The notes below the pieces were generated by a model. It saw nothing but the letters and a program-made list of their open reading frames with translations, did no database searches and was not told the DNA's origin. From assembly GCA_964512045.1 (NCBI GenBank), contig CAZEJK010000024.1:1-38759 (forward strand): a DNA stretch of 38,759 nucleotides, read 5' to 3'. Every line of letters begins with the position of its first letter. Within the stretch, counting starts at the first letter, position 1. The DNA comes from CAZEJK01 sp964512045. Lineage in GTDB: Bacteria; Acidobacteriota; Thermoanaerobaculia; Thermoanaerobaculales; Sulfomarinibacteraceae. This document shows, one piece after another, positions 8,360 through 15,994 of this stretch. The translations under genes and the position numbers were made by a program.

Positions 8360-8420
8360 CGCTGTCTTCAGCGTTGAAACGGCAGCTCCGACCCGCGCAC
8401 TCCCTCATCACACGTGACCG

Positions 8421-8886
8421 TCACGGCTGGTACACCTGGATGCGCGCCTCCGGAACCCGCCTGGAAAGCCGTTCCACGCCTTCGCACACGTGGGCCTTGA
8501 TCTCCTCAACGTCGATTGTCAGCAGCTGCCGATCTCGCATCAGAACGCTCCCGTCACAGATCACCGTCCGCACATCGCCAGGTTGTGTACCGGCTGGTGG
8601 TGAGGTCCACTGAGGTCAACGAGAATCAGATCCGCGAGGAACCCGGGAGCGATGTGTCCCAGCTCCTCCGCCATACCGATGACGCGTGCACTGTCCCGCG
8701 TGGCGACGGTCAACGCCTCGGATATCGTCATGTTCTTCGGCTTGGCGGTCGCGTGCTTGACCATCATCGCCATCAGGCGCAGTGACTCGAGCACGTCCAA
8801 CGTGCTGTGCGACACCGGCCCATCGGTAGCCAGGCCCACGGGCACACCGGCGGCTCGCAGCTCGAGCACCGGCGCCACGCCGATCG
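8421..8886 (-). pseudogene. Remnant of an amidohydrolase (MtaD/SsnA/TRZ-ATZ type), C-terminal fragment
   Basis: Reading the minus strand from 8886, the translation matches the C-terminal third of nucleoside/triazine-type amidohydrolases. Motifs include GVAPVLELRAAGVPVGLATD, the ATRDSARVIGMAEELGHIAPG region and LVDLSGPHHQPVHN. At about 8580-8587 the frame shifts and roughly a dozen residues are missing. The family sequence then resumes in another frame as DVRTVICDGSVLMRDRQLL and runs to a stop at 8421. The N-terminal two thirds, with the HxH metal motif, are absent. The remnant begins 9 bp after the CHAT gene stop codon, so a deletion probably fused the two regions. No active enzyme can be made. 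Confidence 0.8.
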
Positions 8887-8894
8887 CGGTTCTC

Positions 8895-11800
8895 TCAGTT
8901 GCCTGAGTTCCTCGCCAGCACGAACGGCGCCCAGTAGGATGGGTGGAGGCCATCTCGACGCAGATGCCGTTGAGCCAACCGCAGCGCCTCTCGAGGAGAC
9001 CGACTGTTCAGCCACTCATGATAGAACTCGAACATGAGCTGCTGAGTCGTATGGTCGTCAACTGGCCAGAGCGTCACGATCACCGAGTCTGTGCCAGCAA
9101 TCAGAAAGGCCCGCGTCAAGCCGAGCAGGCCCTCACCCGTCTGATAGTCACCAAGCCCTGTCAAACAACCCGAAAGCACTACGACCGAAGTGTCTGCGAG
9201 CTGCAGCTGCAGCACCTTGCGGGCCGTGAGCACACCTCTGTCATGGTTTCTTCTGCTTACAGAGTCTGCTGCGCCTGCAAGGAACATCCCTGAACGAGCC
9301 ATTGGATCATCAGTGGCGCTTCTGGGCAGGACGCCGATCGAGGCGTGCGCCACATCCACGAGATCATGAGGCTCTCTGCCCTCCGGTTTCGGCAGGAAGA
9401 AGCCGTGCGCCGCGATGTGAACTGCATCCGGAGAGACCGCCTCCCGGAGCTTCTGCTCGGTCGCCTCCGGGCCAACACCGTACCGCACCCGCACCCCGTA
9501 GTTGTTCAACATCTCTGTCAGCAGACGTCCTTCACGACGCGCACCTGGTAACGGTTCGAGCGCGACTGTACCGAACCTCGATCTCCCAGTCTCACCCGTG
9601 AGGCCGTTTGACGCGACGACTCGAGCTTGCAGCTCTGGATCTGCAAGCACGACGGCATTTCCAGGTCGGCGCTGCGCCGCGGTCTCGTCCCAGGCAGTCA
9701 GGCCAGTCACGATCGACGTGGTTGCCTGATCGACAAGATATCCATCACGAAACGGCAGCGCCGAGAAGGGCACCAGTGAGAGGACGCCGTCCGGCAGGAT
9801 CATGATCTCATCGCACTCCGCCACGATCTCTTCGAACGGACCGAGGATCTTTCGATACACAGCCCGTCCCGCCGCCCTCGCATCGGACTTCGCAGTTCCG
9901 AACGCCATGCTGACATACATCCTGGCCACCAGAGGGGCGATCTCAGTCTCTCTTCCGAGGCGTACCAGACGAGGCTGGTAACGGCCGCCGCCCCGTACTG
10001 CAAAGGCTAGATACTCGGCGTCCCCATCCTCCCGCGGAGCCCTCACGAAGTCGAGGTACAGCGAGTGTGACGGCGCTCCCGATACTGCATCTCCGAGGCC
10101 ACATCGCTCATCCAGCACCCTGACGCCGCCCTCGTACGCCAGACGCGCAAGATCGCGTTCCAATCCGGCCACCTTTGTCGTCAGCTCAGCCGACTGACGG
10201 TTCAAGAGCCAGTGCCGCGTCAGACGAGTGGTTGCTGCAGTCAGAAGAGCCAACAGGTCCTTTGCCTCACGTGCGTCCTGATCTTGTGCCCAACGCCGCT
10301 CCAGAACCTGAGCCCGGGCGACCACTCCCCGAAGCTGGCTCCAGGCGAGGAACGCCTGAGCCACCTGCTCGCTGGAACCATGTCGCGCCAGGTGGAGCAG
10401 CTGCTGCTGGAACCGGAGGGCCACTGACTCCACGGCAGACAGCCTCTGTGCTTCACAGAGCAACGGAAGCGCCGTCTCCAGCTCGCGCATCGCCCTCTGA
10501 TGACCCGCTGCAAAGAGGCGCGAAGCGTGTGAAACTCGTCCCCTGCGAACCGCTATCCTGGCAGCATTGTGCCACGCCAGGGACAACCCCCAACGCGGCC
10601 GCGTCACTCTATCGGCTGCGGCCATTGCCTGCTCGAACGCATCCTCCGCCTCCGCGACCCGATCCTCGGCAGCAAGAATCGCTCCAAGCACCACCAGCGT
10701 CCGTCCTCGCTCCTCATCCGAGCATGTCCCGTCGGAGACGAGATCTGCAGCCCAGAGCGCATCCTGGAGCGCAGCACCCGCCGTGCTCGACATGGCAGAC
10801 GCAACCGCACGAACCCGTAGAACAGTCGCCAGCTCTGTCGTCAGTTCCTCCGACGCACCCTCAAGATCACTGATCACGTCGGCGAAGCGCTCACTACCCT
10901 CTCTGGCATGTGACTTCAGAAGCTGCTGCTGCGCCATCAACGCTCGGTGACGCCCCTCGAGCCACCGGTCCGAGTACCCTCTCGCACGCCACGTGGCAGG
11001 CCTCAATGCCGCCTCCGCTTCCGACATCCGTCCCCACGTCAACAACATCCTCGAACGAGCCAGCCGAAGCTTCGCGGTACCGCGCCTGCAGGCTTCACTG
11101 GTGTGGCTCTCGAAGTGAGCAAAGCCGGCAGTCAGCTCCTCGGCGCGCCAGAGAGCGCCCGTCAGGGTGAAGGCCTCCACAAGATCCGCAACCGCCCAGA
11201 GAGCCACAGCTCCTCCCCCAGCGGGAAGCTCTCGCGCAAGGCTCGTAGCGAGCCGCTCGGCCTCCTCCGCGCGACCGGCCTCGACCAGCCAACGGGCTCT
11301 CAGGCTCTCGACCAGGACCATCTCCCAGGGCGACCGTCGTGCCGCTAAAGGAGCTGCCTGTTGGAGAAGCTCGATTGCTTCATCGCGCCGACCGTGCTGC
11401 CACCGGCACCGTGCCAGCCGGCTCAAGAGCGGTGCCCGCGCCTCATCGTCGACCAGGAGACCAGCCAGGCGTCCTTCGATGCTCTCTCGGTCTGCGTGGG
11501 TGATCTCTCCACCCCCCCAGTACGCTTCGATCAGGTCATCGAACCGATGATCGATGCCGCTCTTCTCGGCAGCTCTCACCGCGCCGTTTGCACGGTGCGC
11601 TGGTGAGAGTCGCTGCATTGGATGCTCTGCAGCGGAGAGTGCACGCCGCGGCAGATCGAACTGCTCGAACGCGTGCTGCGGTGTCAGCCCCAGCAGAAGA
11701 ACCGCAAGCATGACAAGTGCTGGCGCGACAGGTCGGAGAAACCCCCGAACGACGACAACGAACAGCAGCAGGACCGGCGCGTACACCAGCGCAAACGGGT

Positions 11801-12590
11801 ATACGGATTGGGCGAGAAAGGCCGCAAAAGGCCGCACCGAGGCCACGGGCTGAAACATGGCGGTCATCGCCGCGATCGCAACGCAGAGCGCAACATGGAA
11901 TCCCGCCCCAACCACTCGTGCAAGGCCGGGAGAAGGATCGCGCAATCTTCGCAAGTGTCCGGCTCCTGCCATCCAGTAGACCACTAAGGTCGCGACGGCT
12001 AGACTCGGCCCAAATGCGGCCTGGCCATGGCTACCTAGAACCAGCACCACCACCGGCACCAGTATGACGATCGCCGCCACAGTGACGAGAAAGAGCACAG
12101 CGAGTGCCACCTGAACGGCGTGGAAGCTGGCGAGCGTCCTGTCCCCCCCACCTGGCCTGTTGCGCACGTACACGACAGCGATGGTCAACACGACGATCCC
12201 GGCGGCGGTCATCCACACGAACTCGTTGAACACCCTGAACGCCCCAATGCCACCCGCGACGAGGCACAGAAACAGACCCGGCCAGCCCAACAGCGCACCA
12301 AAGCACCACCAGCCCACTCGCGAAAGCACGTCCTGAACGTTGGGCGGCACGAAGGCGAGCATCGTACGAACCCCGATCCAACATGTCACCACTTCAAGGC
12401 TCAGCACCGTCCGGACCGAGATGTCAAGTGGAAGGCCATCGGACACCAGGAGTGCAGTGATCAAGACGAATGCAGAGGAAATCAGTGCATTCAGAAGCAA
12501 TGCAAGCGTCATGGAGTCGAAGCGAGCCTCGCAACGAGCGTGTCTGCGAGCGCTCTCCACCCCCATCAGCGGTCTGCCGGATTGCTCCAT
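8895..12590 (-). CDS. Membrane-anchored TPR-CHAT domain protein (caspase-like peptidase)
   Basis: 1231 residues from the ATG at 12590, which has GGAGGAG just upstream; a GTG four codons earlier (12602) is an alternative. About nine TM helices fill residues 25-310. A long alpha-helical middle region (about 360-850) has TPR-like helix pairs. The C-terminal CHAT domain (about 900-1231) has its catalytic dyad in HIAAHGFF (His about 1062) and VVLSGCLTG (Cys about 1142), both intact, and ends in the family-typical SYWAPFVLA. CHAT proteins are caspase-fold Cys peptidases with roles in regulated proteolysis, including Craspase-like defence; many others are uncharacterised. A multi-TM N-terminus is unusual, as most are soluble TPR-CHAT. 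It lies 155 bp downstream of the zinc-ribbon/radical SAM operon on the same strand and could be read through from it. Confidence 0.9.
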   Translation of the reverse strand: MEQSGRPLMGVESARRHARCEARFDSMTLALLLNALISSAFVLITALLVSDGLPLDISVRTVLSLEVVTCWIGVRTMLAFVPPNVQDVLSRVGWWCFGALLGWPGLFLCLVAGGIGAFRVFNEFVWMTAAGIVVLTIAVVYVRNRPGGGDRTLASFHAVQVALAVLFLVTVAAIVILVPVVVLVLGSHGQAAFGPSLAVATLVVYWMAGAGHLRRLRDPSPGLARVVGAGFHVALCVAIAAMTAMFQPVASVRPFAAFLAQSVYPFALVYAPVLLLFVVVVRGFLRPVAPALVMLAVLLLGLTPQHAFEQFDLPRRALSAAEHPMQRLSPAHRANGAVRAAEKSGIDHRFDDLIEAYWGGGEITHADRESIEGRLAGLLVDDEARAPLLSRLARCRWQHGRRDEAIELLQQAAPLAARRSPWEMVLVESLRARWLVEAGRAEEAERLATSLARELPAGGGAVALWAVADLVEAFTLTGALWRAEELTAGFAHFESHTSEACRRGTAKLRLARSRMLLTWGRMSEAEAALRPATWRARGYSDRWLEGRHRALMAQQQLLKSHAREGSERFADVISDLEGASEELTTELATVLRVRAVASAMSSTAGAALQDALWAADLVSDGTCSDEERGRTLVVLGAILAAEDRVAEAEDAFEQAMAAADRVTRPRWGLSLAWHNAARIAVRRGRVSHASRLFAAGHQRAMRELETALPLLCEAQRLSAVESVALRFQQQLLHLARHGSSEQVAQAFLAWSQLRGVVARAQVLERRWAQDQDAREAKDLLALLTAATTRLTRHWLLNRQSAELTTKVAGLERDLARLAYEGGVRVLDERCGLGDAVSGAPSHSLYLDFVRAPREDGDAEYLAFAVRGGGRYQPRLVRLGRETEIAPLVARMYVSMAFGTAKSDARAAGRAVYRKILGPFEEIVAECDEIMILPDGVLSLVPFSALPFRDGYLVDQATTSIVTGLTAWDETAAQRRPGNAVVLADPELQARVVASNGLTGETGRSRFGTVALEPLPGARREGRLLTEMLNNYGVRVRYGVGPEATEQKLREAVSPDAVHIAAHGFFLPKPEGREPHDLVDVAHASIGVLPRSATDDPMARSGMFLAGAADSVSRRNHDRGVLTARKVLQLQLADTSVVVLSGCLTGLGDYQTGEGLLGLTRAFLIAGTDSVIVTLWPVDDHTTQQLMFEFYHEWLNSRSPREALRLAQRHLRRDGLHPSYWAPFVLARNSGN

Positions 12591-12745
12591 CTTCTCCTCC
12601 ACTCAGTACAGCGTGAAATGACCAACCCGAGCGAACCCGAGCCCGCGGCCCGTTGGCACCGAAGTCTACCCGATCAGAGAATACGTCCAAGACGCCCAGA
12701 GGACGGATCGTTCGTGATCGAAGTGGGTTCCACCGGAGCGCAGCC

Positions 12746-13285
12746 CTACGACTCATCCATCGAAAACAATCCCTCTCCGCCGCTGAACGACCGCTGAACC
12801 ACGCCGGTCTGCACAGCGCCACCGCAGCTCGGACAGCTCGACAGCTCATCGGCCAGGGGCAGCTCGGCGCCGCAGTACTCGCAGCGCCGCACCGCCAGTC
12901 GCGGCTGGAGCTCCGGGAAGACGTAGTAGAGACCTCCGCTCCGCTGCTGCCGACGGCACCGTCCTTCGCTGACCAGCCGCTCCAACACCGGCTCGGCCGG
13001 TGCGAACCGCCTACCGAGTGCCGCCTCGAGCTCCGGCGCGCTGATCTCCCCGTCCTCGCGCTTGGCGGCCTCGAGAATCTCCACCCGCAAACGGGCAGGC
13101 GACAGCGCCTCCGCGACCTTCCACAGCCGGATTCCGACACCGACCAGCGCTGCACCTCCCACGAGCCCGATCGCCGCCACGACCAGCCGCCGGACCTCGC
13201 CGTCAGCACCGACGAGAAACAGCACCCCCAGGAGCGCCAGCAGGGTTCCGAGACCGATCCCCATCACCGCAGCGACTCGGCGCAT
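12746..13285 (-). CDS. Small two-TM protein with winged-helix-like region and zinc ribbon
   Basis: 179 residues. The ATG at 13285 is preceded by GGGAGGTGTG, which fixes the start. Two TM helices lie at about 5-26 and 33-53. A helix-rich region follows (about 63-125: ARLRVEILEAAKREDG, then ISAPELEAALG, then GLYYVFPE) and looks like a winged-helix fold. A zinc ribbon follows with CEYC (135-138) and CPSC (151-154). The tail is acidic and Ser/Gly-rich. It is the fourth gene of the run, starting 25 bp after the coiled-coil gene. The predicted DNA-binding-like fold next to a membrane anchor is more likely a protein-protein module. No family name is recognised. The context suggests an accessory role to the DUF2207/radical SAM pair. 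Confidence 0.8.
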   Translation of the reverse strand: MRRVAAVMGIGLGTLLALLGVLFLVGADGEVRRLVVAAIGLVGGAALVGVGIRLWKVAEALSPARLRVEILEAAKREDGEISAPELEAALGRRFAPAEPVLERLVSEGRCRRQQRSGGLYYVFPELQPRLAVRRCEYCGAELPLADELSSCPSCGGAVQTGVVQRSFSGGEGLFSMDES

Positions 13286-13310
13286 CACACCTCCCATGCG
13301 GCGCGACGTG

Positions 13311-14555
13311 TTACCACTGCGCCTCCGCCTGCCGAGACAGCTCCTCGCCCATGGTCTCGAAGTACTGACGGATGCTCTCCTCGGTGAGGGTCGAGCCGAC
13401 GGCAGCTTGCACCGTGGCGGCGAGCTCCCGAGGGTGCAGACCGAGGTCGCGATCGACCGCATCCGCCATCTCGTCAAAGCACCGGCCGAACCGCACGCTC
13501 GCCTCCGGAACGTCGATCTCCAGCTTGGGCAACGGGTACTGCCGCTCAGACTCCGCCACATCGCGCACGCTCTCGGTGAAGGCCTCCACGCCAGACGAGA
13601 TCCCGCGAACAAGCCCGATCAGCTCCTGACCGGCACGCATCCCGTCACCGAAGCGCCGCCAGTGCCAGTTGATCTCCGCCACCTCGACGAGGCTGCCGGT
13701 CACGTCCATCCGATCCGGCTGCAGTCGCCATGCACACGCATGGCAGAAGAACGCGTTGGCAGGGTTCTGCCGAGCACACCGCGGGCACGGCGGATCGTCG
13801 GCCCCCGGCTCGACCGGCTCGGAGAACTGGTCCGCAAGGGCCCGATCGACAGCACTGCGCCCGATGACGGAGGCTCGTGCCGCCTCCAGCGCCTCGATCT
13901 GCGCCGCCAACGCCGCTCGGCGACTCTCGAGCTGCATCCACTCCTCCTGTCGCCGGACCTCCTCCTCCGCGAAGCTGTGGTCGGCATGCTGCCATCTGCG
14001 CCGAAGCGCATCGATCCTCGCCGTGACGTCGGCCTGCTCCTCCTCCAGCTCTCGCCGCTGACGCGCCAGCGCCCGCATTCGAAAGAAGTTGGCGAAGAAT
14101 CCGAAGCCGCGTCCCAGCCCCCGAATCTGCGCGTTGTACCGATCAACCGCGGCGAGCAGCCGCTGGTTGCGTTCCTTCAGCTCCTCCTCCTCGCGATCGA
14201 GGTCGACGTTGGTAGCCCGCACCACCCGCTCCGCCTCCGATGACCGCCTTCGGCAGCTCTCCGCCTCCGCTGCCAGTCGGTCACGCTCTCGGACGAGAGC
14301 CGCCAGCCGCTCTCGGAACTCCTGCTCGACCTGTTCACGCGCCGCTTCGAGCCTGCGTGCAAACCCATTCGGGAGCCGCTCAGGGTCCCCAACAGCATGC
14401 TCGAGCAGCTGCTCCATCTCGCTGTCGCGGACAGCAGAGATCTCCGCATAGTGGTTCTCATACGTGCTCTGAAGAGCGCACAACCTCGCCTCGATCCGCT
14501 CGAGCACCTGCCGGCGGTCGTCCAGATACTGCAGGAACCCGCTCAGCCCCCCCAT
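13311..14555 (-). CDS. Coiled-coil zinc-ribbon protein of the radical SAM operon
   Basis: 414 residues. The ATG at 14555 follows AAAGGAGTCCGCG and overlaps the end of the radical SAM gene by 13 bp, which implies translational coupling. Residues 10-240 are mostly heptad-like, charged and alpha-helical (for example LEEEQADVTARIDALRRRW), broken by a short Gly/Phe-rich segment GLGRGFGFFANFFRM (146-160). A zinc ribbon follows with CPRC (257-260) and CHAC (271-274). The C-terminal part (about 285-414) is helical. There is no signal peptide and no TM helix, so it should be cytoplasmic. No enzyme motif is visible. It may be a scaffold that brings the enzyme to the tail of the membrane protein; that is inference. 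Confidence 0.82.
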   Translation of the reverse strand: MGGLSGFLQYLDDRRQVLERIEARLCALQSTYENHYAEISAVRDSEMEQLLEHAVGDPERLPNGFARRLEAAREQVEQEFRERLAALVRERDRLAAEAESCRRRSSEAERVVRATNVDLDREEEELKERNQRLLAAVDRYNAQIRGLGRGFGFFANFFRMRALARQRRELEEEQADVTARIDALRRRWQHADHSFAEEEVRRQEEWMQLESRRAALAAQIEALEAARASVIGRSAVDRALADQFSEPVEPGADDPPCPRCARQNPANAFFCHACAWRLQPDRMDVTGSLVEVAEINWHWRRFGDGMRAGQELIGLVRGISSGVEAFTESVRDVAESERQYPLPKLEIDVPEASVRFGRCFDEMADAVDRDLGLHPRELAATVQAAVGSTLTEESIRQYFETMGEELSRQAEAQW

Positions 14556-15994
14556 CGCGGACTCCTTTCGACCGCCTGCGCCGGGGCTGGCACGCCGAAG
14601 CTGCCGCCCCGAAGACGGTGACGATCCCAGCGCTCGCGCTGGCGAGCATCGTCCGAGCCGTGGCGCGGAATCTCGGCAAACGTCCCGGCCGCATCCCAGT
14701 ACAGCGGGCACGCGCCAGCGCACACATCCGAGTCCGGGCACTCTCGACAGACCAGCGGTATGAACTCCTTCCGCCGCCAGTAGCGTGCCGTCCGGCTCTC
14801 CCACAGCTCGTCGAAGTCCCGCTCGAGCAGCGAGCCGATACCTGTCGCAAACGACGAGCACGGCAGGAGCTGGCCCGTCGGATCGACCGAGACAATGCCG
14901 TCGATGCAGGCACACGACTTGGCTCCCAGACCGTGCAGGACCGGGTTGAAGATGCAGTACGGGATCGGCGAGTACCAGACCAGGCGCACGCCGACCTCTC
15001 GAGCCACTGCGAGCAGTCCCGGAAGCCTGCGCGCGATCTCCTCATACGACACCCGCATCTCATCGCCTGCGAGCGCATCCCCCGTCCGGATCACCATGTT
15101 CATCGATAGTGTGCGCAGACCGAGATCGCCTGCGACGAAACGGATCAACGCCGCAGCATGGTCGAGGTTCGGCGGGCACAGCGTCGTGTTCGTGTGGACG
15201 TGGATCCCGAGCTGGCGTAACGCCTGAACGCCTCGGATGGTGGCGGCGAATGCACCGGAACGCCCCACAATACGGTCATGGATCTCGGCGCAGCCCGCCT
15301 CGAGGGAGATCTGCGCCGAGTCGAGCCCGGCGTCCACGAGCCGCTCGGCGTACTCCTGATCCGCGAGTCGGATGCCATTGGTGATCAGATTCACCCGGAA
15401 ACCGGTTCCAGACGCCGCCCTGATCAGCTCCTCCAGATCCGGTCGCAGTGTGGCCTCGCCACCGGTGAAGCTCAGCGACGGTGCATGCGCCTGGTGATAG
15501 ATCTTGGCCATCACCACCTGGATCTGCTCGCTGGTCATCGGCCGCTGTCGCCGGCTCCGGTGCGGGCTCGATGCGTAGCAGAACCGGCAACGGTTCTGAC
15601 ACCCGTAGGTCACCGCAATCTCGGCGAGCGTGGGATAGCGCACGATTCCGCGGTCGAAGCTCCCGAACCGGAGGCCCGGACGCGGCGTGTAGTCCTCGTT
15701 GAGCACGGCGCCGACCGCATCCACGATCGTCTCCGCATCGACAGCCAGCCGCTCGAGCGGAACATCGAGACCAGCGCCGAGCTCTTCCAGGACCTCACGT
15801 GCCGAGCGCTCTTTCCGGCCATACAGCTCTTTCAGCACGGCCACGCCCGTGTGGTTCAGCTGCAGAGTCTTGTCCGGACGGATCATCAGCAGGCTGTCCG
15901 CCTCGCGGACGAACACAGCCTGTCGCGTCGAGGCCACGAAGGCGTCGATCCGCGCGCAGAGCGCATCGATCGAGACGCGGACACGTTCGTCCAT
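14543..15994 (-). CDS. Radical SAM/SPASM peptide maturase with PqqD-like recognition domain
   Basis: 483 residues. The ATG at 15994 shares one base with the stop of the upstream gene (TGATG) and follows GGGAGG; the frame is open further up only because it crosses the repeat. Residues about 28-102 form a PqqD-like domain (SLLMIRPDKTLQLNHTG, ELYGRKERSAREVLEEL), the RiPP recognition element that binds leader peptides. The radical SAM core has CQNRCRFC (C132, C136, C139) and SFTGGE (175-180). The SPASM domain carries C361/C363, a Gx4C motif (G374-C379), and C416, C419, C425 and C429 for auxiliary Fe-S clusters. This is the architecture of PqqE and of maturases that make thioether or C-C links. 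The neighbouring CHSA-repeat tail is the obvious substrate candidate. Confidence 0.93.
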   Translation of the reverse strand: MDERVRVSIDALCARIDAFVASTRQAVFVREADSLLMIRPDKTLQLNHTGVAVLKELYGRKERSAREVLEELGAGLDVPLERLAVDAETIVDAVGAVLNEDYTPRPGLRFGSFDRGIVRYPTLAEIAVTYGCQNRCRFCYASSPHRSRRQRPMTSEQIQVVMAKIYHQAHAPSLSFTGGEATLRPDLEELIRAASGTGFRVNLITNGIRLADQEYAERLVDAGLDSAQISLEAGCAEIHDRIVGRSGAFAATIRGVQALRQLGIHVHTNTTLCPPNLDHAAALIRFVAGDLGLRTLSMNMVIRTGDALAGDEMRVSYEEIARRLPGLLAVAREVGVRLVWYSPIPYCIFNPVLHGLGAKSCACIDGIVSVDPTGQLLPCSSFATGIGSLLERDFDELWESRTARYWRRKEFIPLVCRECPDSDVCAGACPLYWDAAGTFAEIPRHGSDDARQRERWDRHRLRGGSFGVPAPAQAVERSPRWGG

